DNA of 64,000 bases from Yaniella flava (GTDB lineage: Bacteria > Actinomycetota > Actinomycetes > Actinomycetales > Micrococcaceae), in assembly GCF_039529295.1 (NCBI RefSeq), contig NZ_BAAAMN010000029.1, positions 41,654-105,653 of the forward strand, given 5' to 3'. Below the pieces are notes generated by a model, which did no database searches, was not told the DNA's origin, and saw only the letters and a list, made by a program, of their open reading frames with translations. Positions within the stretch are counted from its first letter, which is position 1. Every line of letters starts with the position of its first letter. The position numbers and the translations under genes were made by a program. Positions 17,197-26,140 of this stretch are shown in pieces.

Positions 17197-18201
17197 GTGG
17201 ATATCGATATTTCCCTGCTACGGATGCTTGAGACGGAACATGAGGTTCCGCTGGAACAACTCATCCCGACCATCGAACAAGCATTGTTGTTGGCATACCA
17301 TAAATCTCCCGGGGCGATCCATAGATCCCGCGCCGAAATAGATACCAAAACCGGCAAAGTGACCATCTGGGCCACCGAGTTCGGTGAGGATGACGAACCG
17401 ATAGGGGAGTTTGACGATACGCCGTCAGGCTTCGGACGGGTGGCAGCTTCAACCGCCCGACAGGTCATCGTCCAGCGGCTGCGTGACGCCGAAGACGATC
17501 AGGTCCTGGGCGAATTTCGTGATAAACAGGATCAGCTGATTTCCGGAGTCATTCAACAGGGCAGCAACCCCCATATGATTCAAGTTGATCTCGGCAGTGT
17601 CGAAGCTGTTCTTCCGCCAGCGGAACAAGTTCCCGGTGAAGATTATTCGCACGGCACGCGACTGCGTTCCTATGTCGTATCGGTGACTCGTGGCAATAAG
17701 GGCCCATCGGTTACGTTGTCGCGTTCACACCCCGGCTTAGTCCGCAAACTCTTTGAATTCGAAGTCCCAGAAATCGCCAATGGTCAGGTAGAAATTGCAG
17801 CTATTGCGCGCGAGGCAGGTCACCGTACCAAAATCGCAGTCAACGCCAAAGAATCCGGCATTAACGCCAAGGGCGCCTGTATCGGTGAAATGGGCACTCG
17901 GGTTCGTGCTGTGATGGCCGAGCTCAATGACGAAAAAATCGACATCGTGGACTTCTCTACAGATCCCACGAAGTTCATTTCTGCAGCACTGTCACCATCA
18001 AAAGTGGTCAAAGTCTATGACGTGGATGAAGCCACGCGTTCTGCCTCCGTTGTGGTGCCCGACTACCAGCTGTCGTTGGCGATTGGGAAAGAAGGGCAAA
18101 ACGCCAGACTTGCCGCCAAGCTGACTGGATGGCGTATCGACATCATGGGCGAGTCGGTGTATGAACAGCAGGTTGCGGCGAAAGCACCGGCTGAGGACTA
18201 A
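17197..18201 (+). CDS. nusA: Transcription termination/antitermination factor NusA
   Basis: 334 aa RNA polymerase accessory protein. N-terminal domain (DISLLRMLETEHEVPLEQLI), S1 domain around 100-180, and two KH domains ending with VVVPDYQLSLAIGKEGQNARLAAKLTGWRIDI; lacks the C-terminal acidic repeats of gamma-proteobacteria, as normal for actinobacteria. Start GTG 17197 is supported by GGAGG at 17186-17190; ATG at 17176 lies upstream of that site. Coupled with rimP upstream. Confidence 0.96.
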   Translation: MDIDISLLRMLETEHEVPLEQLIPTIEQALLLAYHKSPGAIHRSRAEIDTKTGKVTIWATEFGEDDEPIGEFDDTPSGFGRVAASTARQVIVQRLRDAEDDQVLGEFRDKQDQLISGVIQQGSNPHMIQVDLGSVEAVLPPAEQVPGEDYSHGTRLRSYVVSVTRGNKGPSVTLSRSHPGLVRKLFEFEVPEIANGQVEIAAIAREAGHRTKIAVNAKESGINAKGACIGEMGTRVRAVMAELNDEKIDIVDFSTDPTKFISAALSPSKVVKVYDVDEATRSASVVVPDYQLSLAIGKEGQNARLAAKLTGWRIDIMGESVYEQQVAAKAPAED

Positions 18202-18231
18202 GTCCTTTGGCATCAATGAACCCATTTGCGT

Positions 18232-18237
18232 TAGACT
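18232..18237 (+). promoter_or_regulatory. Candidate ylxR/infB -10 hexamer (TAGACT)
   Basis: TAGACT 39 bp before ylxR, with TTGGCA at 18207-18212 as a possible -35 (19-bp spacer). Would allow ylxR-infB to be transcribed apart from nusA. Confidence 0.35.
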
Positions 18238-18275
18238 AGTACGGGTTGACGAACGTGTGACAGATTTGGAGGCCC

Positions 18276-18590
18276 ATGGGCAACCATGAACCAGTGCGCT
18301 TATGCATTGGATGTCGCACACGCGAACAGACCAAAAATTTGGTACGCGTTGCGTTTGAGAAAACTCGCGATTCCCGATCGCTGGTGATTGATACACGACG
18401 CGTACTTCCGGGACGTGGTGCATGGTTGCATCATGATCCGGAATGCTTATCCACGGCACTGCGCAGGCGAGCATTTGCTCGAGCCTTTCGACATCACGTT
18501 GATACCGAAGAGCTCGCAGAAGTGCTCTCGAGCTGGCTGTCGGATAGCACCAACACATTGAACAATGATGAAAGCGGGTCAGAGAACTGA
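18276..18590 (+). CDS. ylxR: YlxR family RNA-binding protein (DUF448)
   Basis: 104 aa. Family marker CIGCRTRE at residues 11-18 followed by LVRVAFE and GRGAWLHHDPECL, together forming the DUF448 fold with a positively charged nucleic-acid face. GGAGG precedes the ATG. Lies between nusA and infB as in nearly all bacteria that have it; in B. subtilis YlxR binds RNase P RNA, which may or may not hold here. Confidence 0.9.
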   Translation: MGNHEPVRLCIGCRTREQTKNLVRVAFEKTRDSRSLVIDTRRVLPGRGAWLHHDPECLSTALRRRAFARAFRHHVDTEELAEVLSSWLSDSTNTLNNDESGSEN

Positions 18591-18770
18591 TGGATACCCG
18601 GTGAGCACACGATGAGTGCCCAACGATGAATATCAAAGTCAGCTCACGACGCATGAGCCACCCTACGGTCGGTTTTGTGCGTATGACGACAGAGCATACA
18701 TTTCGACCGGCCCGAATCGCGGTTGTGTACTAATTAGTGCAGGCCACGATTCAGCCAGAACAGGAGAATC

Positions 18771-21584
18771 GTGGCGAAACTGCGCGTCCACGAAGTTGCC
18801 AAGCAACTTGGGATTACTTCCCGTGAGGCGCTGAACAAACTCGAAGAAATAGGCGAGTTTGTATCTTCAGCGTCTTCAACTATTGAACCACCCGTGGTAA
18901 AACGTCTGAGAGCTCAATTCCCAGACGATGCCCCGGCAGAAAAAGCAAAACCTGCCCCGAAAGCCGCTGCGAAGAAACCAGCGGCGAAACCACAGGCAAA
19001 GAAACCAGCTGCTCCAAAAGCGGAAGTATCAGAGGCTCAGCCTCAAAATGCCAAGCCAGCAGCGCCGAAACCAGGACCAAAGGCGAAACCAGTCGAGGCG
19101 GAAGCTCCAGTAGCTGAAACTCCTGCGCCTGAAGAACCCAAAGCTGAAGCCGCTGCGCCCGAAGTCGAAGAGGCTCCGAAGCCGGCCGCCAAGCCAGCTG
19201 CACCAAAGCCTGCCCCTAAACCAACAGCTCCCACACCTGGACCAAAACCTGCTCCAAAACCGGCTGCTCGTCCGGGCAATAACCCTTTCCAATCCAAGCA
19301 GGACACCACGGCACCACGCCCTGGACCTCGCGGCGGATCCCCACGTCCTGGCAATAACCCGTTCGCTCCACAGCAGGGTATGCGCCAAGACCAGCGTGGG
19401 GGAGGCCCACGCCCAGCCGGCGGTGGAGCACCAAAACCTGGTCCACGGAAAGGCGCACCAAAGCCTGGCGCAAAACCCGGTGCAAAGCCAGGCGCTAAAC
19501 CAGGTGCGAAACCACAGCAGCCACGCGAGTCGGGTCCACGCCCAACACCAGCGATGATGCCCGACCAGATCCAGAAGCCAACACCTGCAGACGCAGGTCG
19601 CGGCGGGCCACGTCGTGGCGGAGGTGGCGGTCCACGCCGCGGCCCCGGACGCGGCTCAGCACAGGGTGCCTTCGGTCGCGGTCCACAAACCGGACGTCGT
19701 CGTTCAAAGAAACGTCAACGTCGCGAAGAGAACTCTCCACAAGCTCCGGTTATCGGTGGCGTGAAAGTCCCCAAGGGCGACGGCGAGACTGTTCTCCGCT
19801 TGCGCCGTGGTTCCTCGATTGCTGACCTCGCCGAGAAGATTAAGGCAGATCCGGCAGCGCTGGTGACTGTGCTGTTCCACCTTGGTGAAATGGCCACAGC
19901 AAACCAGTCACTGGATGAAGACACCTTTGAAGTCCTGGGTGCAGAGATCGGCTACAAAGTCGAAATCGTGTCCCCTGAAGATGAGGACCGTGAAATCCTT
20001 GGCGACTTCAACATCAACCTAGATGCCGAAGAAGACAAGGCAGACCTCGAGGCTCGTCCGGCCGTTATTACGGTGATGGGTCACGTTGACCACGGGAAGA
20101 CACGTACATTGGACGCGATTCGTTCAGCCCGCGTGCGTGAGTCGGAAGCCGGCGGCATTACCCAGCACATCGGTGCTTACCAAGTGGATGTCCAGCACGA
20201 AGGCAAGCCACGCAAGCTGACCTTCATTGACACTCCTGGTCACGAGGCGTTCACCGCGATGCGTGCTCGTGGCGCCAAAGTCACGGACATTGCCGTGCTC
20301 GTGGTTGCCGCCGATGACGGTGTCATGCCACAGACTATCGAAGCACTAAACCACGCCAAAGCGGCAGAAGTGCCTATTGTGGTCGCCATTAACAAGATCG
20401 ATAAAGAAGGTGCCAACCCGGATCGAATCCGCGGCGAGCTCTCCGAATACGGTCTCGTACCAGAAGAGTACGGTGGCGACACCATGTTCGTGGAAATTTC
20501 TGCGTTGAATAAGCTCAACGTCGACGGTCTGTTGGAGTCCATTCTGCTGACCGCAGACGCTGCGCTTGAACTGACAGCGAACCCGGAGCGTGGGGCACGC
20601 GGTGTGGCCATTGAAGCCAACCTTGACCGCGGTCGTGGCCCCGTCGCCACCGTGCTGGTGCAAACCGGTACCTTACGCGTTGGTGACAACGTCGTGGTCG
20701 GTGACGCACACGGTCGTGTCCGTGCGATGTTCGACGAATACGGCGACGCCGTCAGTGAAGCGCTCCCATCACGTCCGGTTCAGGTGCTTGGCCTGTCGAA
20801 TGTGCCACGTGCAGGCGACGTCTTCCTGGTCACCTCAGATGACCGTACGGCCCGTCAGATTGCTGAACGACGCGAAACCGCGAAACGCAACGCAATGTTG
20901 GCCCGTCGTCGCAAACGAATCACGCTGGAAGAGTTCGACCAGGCAGTCGCCGAAGGCAAGCTGGATACGCTCAACCTCATCATCAAAGGTGACGCATCCG
21001 GTCCCGTCGAGGCGCTGGAAGATTCGCTCATGCAGGTCGATGTTGGCGGCGAAGACGAAGTTCAACTGCGCGTTATCCACCGCGGCGTCGGTGCGATCAC
21101 CCAGAACGACGTCAACCTGGCCACCGTTGATAACGCCATTATCATCGGCTTCAACGTGCGCCCGGCCGAACGCGTCAACGAAATCGCTGACGAAGAAGGC
21201 GTCGACATGCGGTTCTACACCGTCATTTACGACGTCATCGATGACATTGAGCAAGCGCTCAAGGGCATGCTGAAACCGGAATACGAAGAAGTCGTTCTCG
21301 GCCGCGCCGAAGTCCGCGAAATCTTCCGTTCCTCCAAGGTCGGCACGATTGCCGGTTCGATGGTTGCATCCGGTGTCATGCGCCGCAACGCGCAAGTCCG
21401 ACTGCTGCGTGACAACAAGGTTGTTACCGATTCCGTGACGGTTAGCTCGTTGCGCCGCTTCACCGACGATGTCAACGAAGTCCGTGAAGGCTTCGAATGC
21501 GGTATTGGACTCGGCAAGTTCAATGACATCCGCCAAGGCGACATCATCGAAAACTACGAAATGCAAGAAAAGCCTCGCGTTTAG
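18771..21584 (+). CDS. infB: Translation initiation factor IF-2
   Basis: 937 aa. Start GTG with CAGGAG upstream gives AKLRVHEVAKQLG, the conserved IF2N end. Residues about 55-320 are a low-complexity Lys-Pro-Ala then Arg-Gly region typical of actinobacterial IF-2. GTPase motifs: G1 GHVDHGKT (about 442-449), G3 DTPGHEAF, G4 NKID. C-terminal domains that bind fMet-tRNA follow (DVIDDIEQALKGMLKPEYEE). 180 bp separate it from ylxR; that gap has the 10-bp palindrome ACTAATTAGT at 18729-18738 but no gene. Confidence 0.96.
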   Translation: MAKLRVHEVAKQLGITSREALNKLEEIGEFVSSASSTIEPPVVKRLRAQFPDDAPAEKAKPAPKAAAKKPAAKPQAKKPAAPKAEVSEAQPQNAKPAAPKPGPKAKPVEAEAPVAETPAPEEPKAEAAAPEVEEAPKPAAKPAAPKPAPKPTAPTPGPKPAPKPAARPGNNPFQSKQDTTAPRPGPRGGSPRPGNNPFAPQQGMRQDQRGGGPRPAGGGAPKPGPRKGAPKPGAKPGAKPGAKPGAKPQQPRESGPRPTPAMMPDQIQKPTPADAGRGGPRRGGGGGPRRGPGRGSAQGAFGRGPQTGRRRSKKRQRREENSPQAPVIGGVKVPKGDGETVLRLRRGSSIADLAEKIKADPAALVTVLFHLGEMATANQSLDEDTFEVLGAEIGYKVEIVSPEDEDREILGDFNINLDAEEDKADLEARPAVITVMGHVDHGKTRTLDAIRSARVRESEAGGITQHIGAYQVDVQHEGKPRKLTFIDTPGHEAFTAMRARGAKVTDIAVLVVAADDGVMPQTIEALNHAKAAEVPIVVAINKIDKEGANPDRIRGELSEYGLVPEEYGGDTMFVEISALNKLNVDGLLESILLTADAALELTANPERGARGVAIEANLDRGRGPVATVLVQTGTLRVGDNVVVGDAHGRVRAMFDEYGDAVSEALPSRPVQVLGLSNVPRAGDVFLVTSDDRTARQIAERRETAKRNAMLARRRKRITLEEFDQAVAEGKLDTLNLIIKGDASGPVEALEDSLMQVDVGGEDEVQLRVIHRGVGAITQNDVNLATVDNAIIIGFNVRPAERVNEIADEEGVDMRFYTVIYDVIDDIEQALKGMLKPEYEEVVLGRAEVREIFRSSKVGTIAGSMVASGVMRRNAQVRLLRDNKVVTDSVTVSSLRRFTDDVNEVREGFECGIGLGKFNDIRQGDIIENYEMQEKPRV
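19461..19508 (+). repeat. 12-bp tandem repeats inside infB
   Basis: Four consecutive 12-bp units (AAGCCTGGCGCA and variants at third codon positions) encode four KPGA repeats within the low-complexity N-terminal part of IF-2. Copy number could vary by slippage without changing the frame. Confidence 0.7.
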
Positions 21585-21593
21585 CTTGCATAC

Positions 21594-21621
21594 CCGCGGC
21601 GCCCATCAACGGGCGCCGCGG
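21594..21621 (+). terminator. Perfect 11-bp GC hairpin between infB and rbfA
   Basis: CCGCGGCGCCC (21594-21604) and its exact complement (21611-21621), loop ATCAAC. No T-tract follows, so it could be an attenuator, a Rho-independent-like pause, or an mRNA 3'-end stabiliser for infB. Confidence 0.55.
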
Positions 21622-21644
21622 ACCCATTACCCAGGAGACCTTTC

Positions 21645-22058
21645 ATGGCAGATCACAACCGTGCAGCACGTCTGGCACAACGGATCAAAGTTATTCTTGC
21701 CGAAGCCCTACAAAAAACGGTCAAAGATGACCGCGTCGAAAACGTGACCATCACCGAAGCACGCGTCACCAACGACCTACAACAAGCCTCCGTCTACTAC
21801 ACCGTTTACGGTGACGAAGAGACCGTGGCTGTTGCACACCAGGCAATGGAAGAAAACCGCGGCCTGATGCGCCGTGAAATGGGTCGTGGCCTGAACATCC
21901 GATTAGTTCCCACTCTGGAACTTATCCCGGATACAGTGCCAGAAAACGCCGCACAACTTGAAGAAGTACTGCGCGCCGCCAAAGCACGGGATGCTGAACT
22001 CGCAGCACAACGCGAATCAGCAACCTACGCCGGCGACGAAGACCCATACAAGGAATAA
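21645..22058 (+). CDS. rbfA: Ribosome-binding factor A
   Basis: 137 aa 30S maturation factor. N-terminus HNRAARLAQRIKVILAEALQK and MRREMGRGLNIRLVPTLELIPD are family hallmarks of the KH-like fold. A charged C-terminal tail of ~30 residues is normal for actinobacteria. GGAG at 21632-21635 precedes the ATG. truB starts 3 bp after its stop. Confidence 0.94.
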   Translation: MADHNRAARLAQRIKVILAEALQKTVKDDRVENVTITEARVTNDLQQASVYYTVYGDEETVAVAHQAMEENRGLMRREMGRGLNIRLVPTLELIPDTVPENAAQLEEVLRAAKARDAELAAQRESATYAGDEDPYKE

Positions 22059-22061
22059 CAC

Positions 22062-22982
22062 ATGGCTGCTGTTGCCTCGGGGCTGATACTGGTAGATAAA
22101 CCTGCGGGCTGGACATCCCACGACGTGGTGTCGCGCACCCGCAAAATTGCCGGTACCCGAAAAGTCGGCCACGCAGGCACGCTGGACCCGATGGCCACCG
22201 GAATGTTGGTCATCGGGTTCAACAAAGCCACCCGCTTGCTCACCTATATCGTCGACACAACAAAAACGTACCGAGCCACCATCCGGCTGGGACACAACAC
22301 CACCACCGATGATGCCGACGGCGAGATCGTGCAAACCCGTTTCGCCAATGCCGTCACCACCGAAGATATTCAGCAGGCCGTGGCAGGCCTGACCGGTGCC
22401 ATTCAACAAGTTCCCTCTGCAGTGTCGGCCATCAAAATCGATGGTAAACGTGCATATCAACGTGTCCGCGAGGGCGAAACCGTAGATATACCAGCACGCG
22501 AAGTCACCGTCAGTCGGTTCGAAATCGAAGACGTGAGACGCTCAAGCGACGGCAAAACCATCGATCTCGACGTGGAAGTCGAATGTACAGCTGGAACCTA
22601 TATCCGCGCGCTGGCCCGTGACATGGGCGAGGAACTCGGTACAGGCGGTTATCTCACCGCGCTTCGAAGGAGTGCCGTCGGACCATATCACGTTGATGAC
22701 GCAGTCACACTTGAACAGTTGGCCGAATCGTTTGACTATACCGACATCTCAGTGGCCGCAGCGAAACTGTTCACCACCCGGACCGTGAGTGAAACCGAAG
22801 CCACAGACCTCATACACGGTCGACGAATCGCCGCGTCAGACACCGAAGCCCTACTCGCAGCGCAGCTAACAGATGGCACGGTCATCGCACTGATCGCCGA
22901 TGCCGAACGCGCCGGTACGATTCAAGCAAAACCAGAAATCGTGTTTGCCACGATGGAAGACATCACCGGAGCACACTCATGA
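22062..22982 (+). CDS. truB: tRNA pseudouridine(55) synthase
   Basis: 306 aa. Isomerises U55 in the T-loop of tRNAs. The catalytic motif GHAGTLDPMATGML is near residues 38-51 with the nucleophilic Asp in the TLDP segment; DKPAGWTSHDVV near the N-terminus and VECTAGTYIRALARDMG are also diagnostic. C-terminal extension after about 210 is typical of actinobacterial TruB. Overlaps the next gene by 4 bp (ATGA). Confidence 0.95.
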   Translation: MAAVASGLILVDKPAGWTSHDVVSRTRKIAGTRKVGHAGTLDPMATGMLVIGFNKATRLLTYIVDTTKTYRATIRLGHNTTTDDADGEIVQTRFANAVTTEDIQQAVAGLTGAIQQVPSAVSAIKIDGKRAYQRVREGETVDIPAREVTVSRFEIEDVRRSSDGKTIDLDVEVECTAGTYIRALARDMGEELGTGGYLTALRRSAVGPYHVDDAVTLEQLAESFDYTDISVAAAKLFTTRTVSETEATDLIHGRRIAASDTEALLAAQLTDGTVIALIADAERAGTIQAKPEIVFATMEDITGAHS

Positions 22983-23332
22983 TTCTCGACGGCTGGTTCT
23001 ATACCGGAGCAGTCATTGGCATTCTGTCAGCGATCATTTGCATTCTTGCAACCATCATTCGTGACCACCCTGCTGACTCGTCAATCATTTCCCTGGCCGC
23101 AGTGGAGCTTTTTCTCGTGGTCTATGCGGTATACGCCCTGATTTCACCGGTACCACTCAACGGGCCCGGCTGGGAATTTTGGGGTTACATCATTACCGGA
23201 TTGCTTCTGCCCCCGATCGCGTTCTTCTGGGGCATCACCGATAAAACACGCTGGTCCAATCTGGTGATGGCTGCCATTGGGCCCACCATTTTGGTCATGA
23301 TTCACAGATTGCAGGTGATCTGGCATGGCTGA
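22979..23332 (+). CDS. Small integral membrane protein A (truB-ribF interval)
   Basis: 117 aa with three to four hydrophobic segments (about 5-25, 33-53, 65-85, 92-110). No recognised domain. It overlaps truB by 4 bp and the following membrane-protein gene by 8 bp, so the three are probably translated together. Codon use matches the neighbours. Function unknown. Confidence 0.7.
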   Translation: MILDGWFYTGAVIGILSAIICILATIIRDHPADSSIISLAAVELFLVVYAVYALISPVPLNGPGWEFWGYIITGLLLPPIAFFWGITDKTRWSNLVMAAIGPTILVMIHRLQVIWHG

Positions 23333-23732
23333 AACCTCCGGCCGTACCAAAGGCATCGGACGCATCATCGTGATGGTCTATGCGATTCTCGCACTGGCTG
23401 CCTCATGGCGCTCAGGATTTCAGATTGTCTCCAAATTCGATGACGCCCCGGTAGCGTTCATCCTTTCCGGCATCGCCGGGCTCGTCTACATTGTGGCCAC
23501 CATAGCCCTGGCAACGCCCGGTCGGCGTGCTTGGAAAGTTGCCGTCGTCTCGGTATGGTTCGAATTGATCGGGGTCCTCGTCGTGGGAGCGGCCTCACTG
23601 ATCGCCCCTGAAGCGTTCCCCGAACCGACCGTGTGGTCTACATTTGGCATCGGATACGGGTTTATCCCACTGGTTTTGCCCATCATCGGGCTCTACTGGT
23701 TGTATAGGCACCGTCCGAAGCCGATACCCTAG
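23325..23732 (+). CDS. Small integral membrane protein B (truB-ribF interval)
   Basis: 135 aa, four predicted membrane segments beginning with IGRIIVMVYAILALAASWRS. In size and layout it resembles integral membrane proteins of unknown function that accompany ribF in Micrococcales. The run of overlapping starts with the preceding membrane protein suggests the two act together. Function unknown. Confidence 0.7.
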   Translation: MAETSGRTKGIGRIIVMVYAILALAASWRSGFQIVSKFDDAPVAFILSGIAGLVYIVATIALATPGRRAWKVAVVSVWFELIGVLVVGAASLIAPEAFPEPTVWSTFGIGYGFIPLVLPIIGLYWLYRHRPKPIP

Positions 23733-23735
23733 ACT
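23730..23735 (+). promoter_or_regulatory. Candidate ribF -10 hexamer (TAGACT)
   Basis: TAGACT overlapping the stop codon of the preceding membrane-protein gene, 30 bp before the ribF GTG. No FMN riboswitch is seen. Confidence 0.3.
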
Positions 23736-23765
23736 CAACTGATCACGACACGGAGGAAGAACAAA

Positions 23766-24755
23766 GTGCACTACTGGGCAGGTACAGCTGCAGTACCGCA
23801 TCCACCAGCGCCGTCTGTGGTTACGCTAGGAAACTTTGACGGCGTACACCGAGGTCACCGGGCCGTGCTCAAACTGGTTGTCGACACGGCGAAACAACAC
23901 AACTTACAGTCCGTCGCGGTGACGTTCGACCCGCACCCCAGGCTGGTGCACCTGCCCGAAGAACCCCTCGTGCCGATTGTGTCGCTGCCACAAAAAGTCC
24001 GACTTCTCGAGACCTGCGACCTCGATGCCACCCTGGTCATTCACTACACCCTGGACTTCGCGACGCAAACAGCACAGCAATTCGTAGAAAACGTGCTCGT
24101 GAAAAGTCTCAACGCACGCATCGTCGTCGTCGGTTCCGATACCCGCTTCGGCGCTGGAAACACCGGAGACATCAACACCCTGCGGCAGTTAGGCAAAGTC
24201 CACAACTTCGAGGTGGTCCAGGTCGATGACGTGGGAGAATCAGAACGTTGGTCATCAACATGGGTCCGCAACACGCTAGAAGCCGGTAAAGTCGCCCAAG
24301 CCAGCAGAATTTTGGGGCGCTACCACACGGTCGAAGGCGAAATTGTGCACGGACATGCGCGTGGTCGTGAATTAGGATTCCCAACCGCAAACTTTGCCAC
24401 CGATTCACAAGGGATGATCCCGGCTGATGGTGTCTACGCCGGGTGGTTCACTGACGGCAAGAAGAACCAGTTACCCGCAGCGATATCCGTGGGCAGTAAC
24501 CCGACCTTCAACGATGTAGTGCGCACCGTAGAAGCCCACGTATTTGACCGTCCCCAAGACGAAGCCCTCGACGAGTTCAATCTCTATGGTCAACAGTGTT
24601 CGGTGGCATTTGTGGCACGGCTGCGCGGGATGAAAGCTTTTACGGGAATCGATGATCTGATTGCCCAGATGGACACCGACGTCACAAAAGCCAGAGCGAT
24701 ACTCTCCGGCGAGGCCCCCGAAATCGATGCTCCTGATCCCAGGGGTAGCCGCTAA
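23766..24755 (+). CDS. ribF: Bifunctional riboflavin kinase / FAD synthetase
   Basis: 329 aa. The N-terminal FMN adenylyltransferase domain has GNFDGVHRGHRAVL (HxGH nucleotidyltransferase motif, about 22-35) and the C-terminal flavokinase domain has GHARGRELGFPTANF. Makes FMN and FAD from riboflavin. GTG start with CGGAGGAAG upstream. The following methyltransferase gene begins at the very next base after its stop. Confidence 0.95.
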   Translation: MHYWAGTAAVPHPPAPSVVTLGNFDGVHRGHRAVLKLVVDTAKQHNLQSVAVTFDPHPRLVHLPEEPLVPIVSLPQKVRLLETCDLDATLVIHYTLDFATQTAQQFVENVLVKSLNARIVVVGSDTRFGAGNTGDINTLRQLGKVHNFEVVQVDDVGESERWSSTWVRNTLEAGKVAQASRILGRYHTVEGEIVHGHARGRELGFPTANFATDSQGMIPADGVYAGWFTDGKKNQLPAAISVGSNPTFNDVVRTVEAHVFDRPQDEALDEFNLYGQQCSVAFVARLRGMKAFTGIDDLIAQMDTDVTKARAILSGEAPEIDAPDPRGSR

Positions 24756-25535
24756 ATGCACACGCGTTCTACGCGACCCGTCACGCTCAGCCAGGACACC
24801 AGACATCGCTACGGTCAGGCCTTTGACACGGACCAAGCCGACCTCTACCACGGTGTACGCCCCGGATACCAGACCGAAATCGTCGAGTTCTTGACGGATG
24901 AAGCACCAGGGCTCGCGATTGATCTTGGTGCCGGCACGGGAAAATTTTCCGCAACCCTTCTCGCCAGTGGGTGGGACGTTGTAGCCGTGGATCCGGCCGC
25001 GAACATGCTCGCAGTCCTGGCCGACCAACACCCCGAAACCACGACGATCGTCTCGGCAGTAGAAGCTCTGGATACTGCGCCGTGGTCCCAGCGTGCAGAT
25101 CTCGTGGTAGCGGCACAAGCATGGCACTGGATTGACACACCACAGGGGAGCCAGAAAGTCATCGAGCTCCTTTCCACGACTGGAGTATTTGGTGTCGTGC
25201 ACCACCAAATCGATACTTCGATTCCCTGGGTGTTGCGTCTGTGCAAGATCATGCATTCCGGAGATATTCATCCCATTGAACACCCGCCACACGTCAGTTC
25301 AGCATTCAGGAGACCGGTGGGACAATGGTGGCACTGGGAACAAGAACTTGGTGTTGAACAAGTCCACCAACTTATGATGACTCGTGCCTACTATCTGCGC
25401 GCCACGGAGAAACAACGTCAACGTATGCATGACAATTTGCGCTGGTATTTACTCGAATATCTGGGCTACGCACAGTCGTCGACCATCCGTATTCCGTATG
25501 TGACTGCTGCCTGGCGTATGCAACGAGCGAGTTAG
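24756..25535 (+). CDS. Class I SAM-dependent methyltransferase
   Basis: 259 aa, Methyltransf_11-like. SAM-binding motif I AIDLGAGTGKFSATL (about 48-62), motif II VVAVDPAANML, and a motif around DLVVAAQAWHWID that is common in small-molecule and quinone/lipid O-methyltransferases. Starts directly after the ribF stop, so translation is probably coupled. Substrate not predictable. Confidence 0.8.
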   Translation: MHTRSTRPVTLSQDTRHRYGQAFDTDQADLYHGVRPGYQTEIVEFLTDEAPGLAIDLGAGTGKFSATLLASGWDVVAVDPAANMLAVLADQHPETTTIVSAVEALDTAPWSQRADLVVAAQAWHWIDTPQGSQKVIELLSTTGVFGVVHHQIDTSIPWVLRLCKIMHSGDIHPIEHPPHVSSAFRRPVGQWWHWEQELGVEQVHQLMMTRAYYLRATEKQRQRMHDNLRWYLLEYLGYAQSSTIRIPYVTAAWRMQRAS

Positions 25536-25618
25536 GCGCCCCGCAGGGAAGGTGGTAAGCTTGGACGGTGGTGCACGCTGCGGTCCGCGGTGGCGTCGCC
25601 GGCCGATACGTCGGTTTC

Positions 25619-25624
25619 TATGAT
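25619..25624 (+). promoter_or_regulatory. Candidate rpsO -10 hexamer (TATGAT)
   Basis: TATGAT 27 bp before rpsO, followed by AAGGAG at 25640-25645. The preceding 80 bp are very GC-rich with small hairpins (for example CCGA/TCGG). Confidence 0.35.
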
Positions 25625-25650
25625 CGCGGTACAACTCTCAAGGAGTTTTA

Positions 25651-25920
25651 ATGTCAATTTCCCGTGAAGTGAAACAGCAGATTATTGCCGAATACGCCAC
25701 CCACGAGGGCGACACCGGCTCACCGGAAGTACAGGTCGCTGTACTGTCCCGTCGTATTTGGAATCTGACTCAGCACCTCAAAGGTCACCCACACGACCAC
25801 CACACCCGCCGCGGCCTGATGGCTCTGGTTGGTCGCCGTCGTCGTATGTTGCAGTACCTCTACTCCGAAAACATTGAACGTTACCGTTCACTGATCGAAC
25901 GTTTGGGTCTGCGCAAATAA
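25651..25920 (+). CDS. rpsO: 30S ribosomal protein S15
   Basis: 89 aa, exact family length. Binds the central domain of 16S rRNA. Seen: HEGDTGSPEVQVAVLSRRI and RGLMALVGRRRRMLQYL with the conserved HxxHHTRRGL segment that contacts rRNA. Followed by a GC-rich hairpin and then pnp, the classical rpsO-pnp arrangement. Confidence 0.97.
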   Translation: MSISREVKQQIIAEYATHEGDTGSPEVQVAVLSRRIWNLTQHLKGHPHDHHTRRGLMALVGRRRRMLQYLYSENIERYRSLIERLGLRK

Positions 25921-25939
25921 GGTGAGACGCTTTTTGGGG

Positions 25940-25972
25940 GGCGGCGCTCCGGGAAAATATCCGGACGCCGCC
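25940..25972 (+). terminator. GC-rich hairpin between rpsO and pnp
   Basis: GGCGGCG...CCGG (25940-25952) pairs with CCGGACGCCGCC (25961-25972) with a one-base bulge. Followed by TTGAAGTTTAA, only a weak T-tract. Partial terminator or mRNA processing site after rpsO. Confidence 0.55.
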
Positions 25973-25984
25973 TTGAAGTTTAAC

Positions 25985-25990
25985 TAGACT
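25985..25990 (+). promoter_or_regulatory. Candidate pnp -10 hexamer (TAGACT)
   Basis: TAGACT directly after the rpsO hairpin, about 150 bp before pnp. Would start a leader RNA that contains the long stem described at 26021-26123. Confidence 0.4.
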
Positions 25991-26020
25991 AGTAACCGGT
26001 GCCAGAACGGCACCAAAGAT

Positions 26021-26123
26021 ATTTGCATCAAGCCTGTTTCGTTTCCCGGTCCTCGACAGTGGCCTCCGGAGCAACAGTTGCGGAGGCTTCGATCGAAGAC
26101 CGACCTGCGGGTTTGATGCAAAT
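26021..26123 (+). promoter_or_regulatory. Long-range stem-loop in pnp 5' leader
   Basis: ATTTGCATCAA (26021-26031) is the exact complement of TTGATGCAAAT (26113-26123); the helix can extend inward to 26036/26108 with two G-U pairs, giving up to 16 bp. The 71-nt loop has its own hairpin (GCCTCCG / CGGAGGC). The 3' arm ends 7 nt before the AAGGAG of pnp. E. coli controls pnp by RNase III cleavage of a leader stem; this looks like an analogous element, inferred from position only. Confidence 0.6.
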
Positions 26124-26140
26124 TGTTTGAAAGGAGACCT

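Noticed and set aside
20835..21566. 243-codon minus-strand frame inside infB
   Set aside because: Antisense shadow of a highly conserved gene; no start signal and no recognisable domain.
25536..25650. Possible riboswitch or small RNA in the rpsO leader
   Set aside because: GC-rich with short hairpins only; no known consensus recognised.
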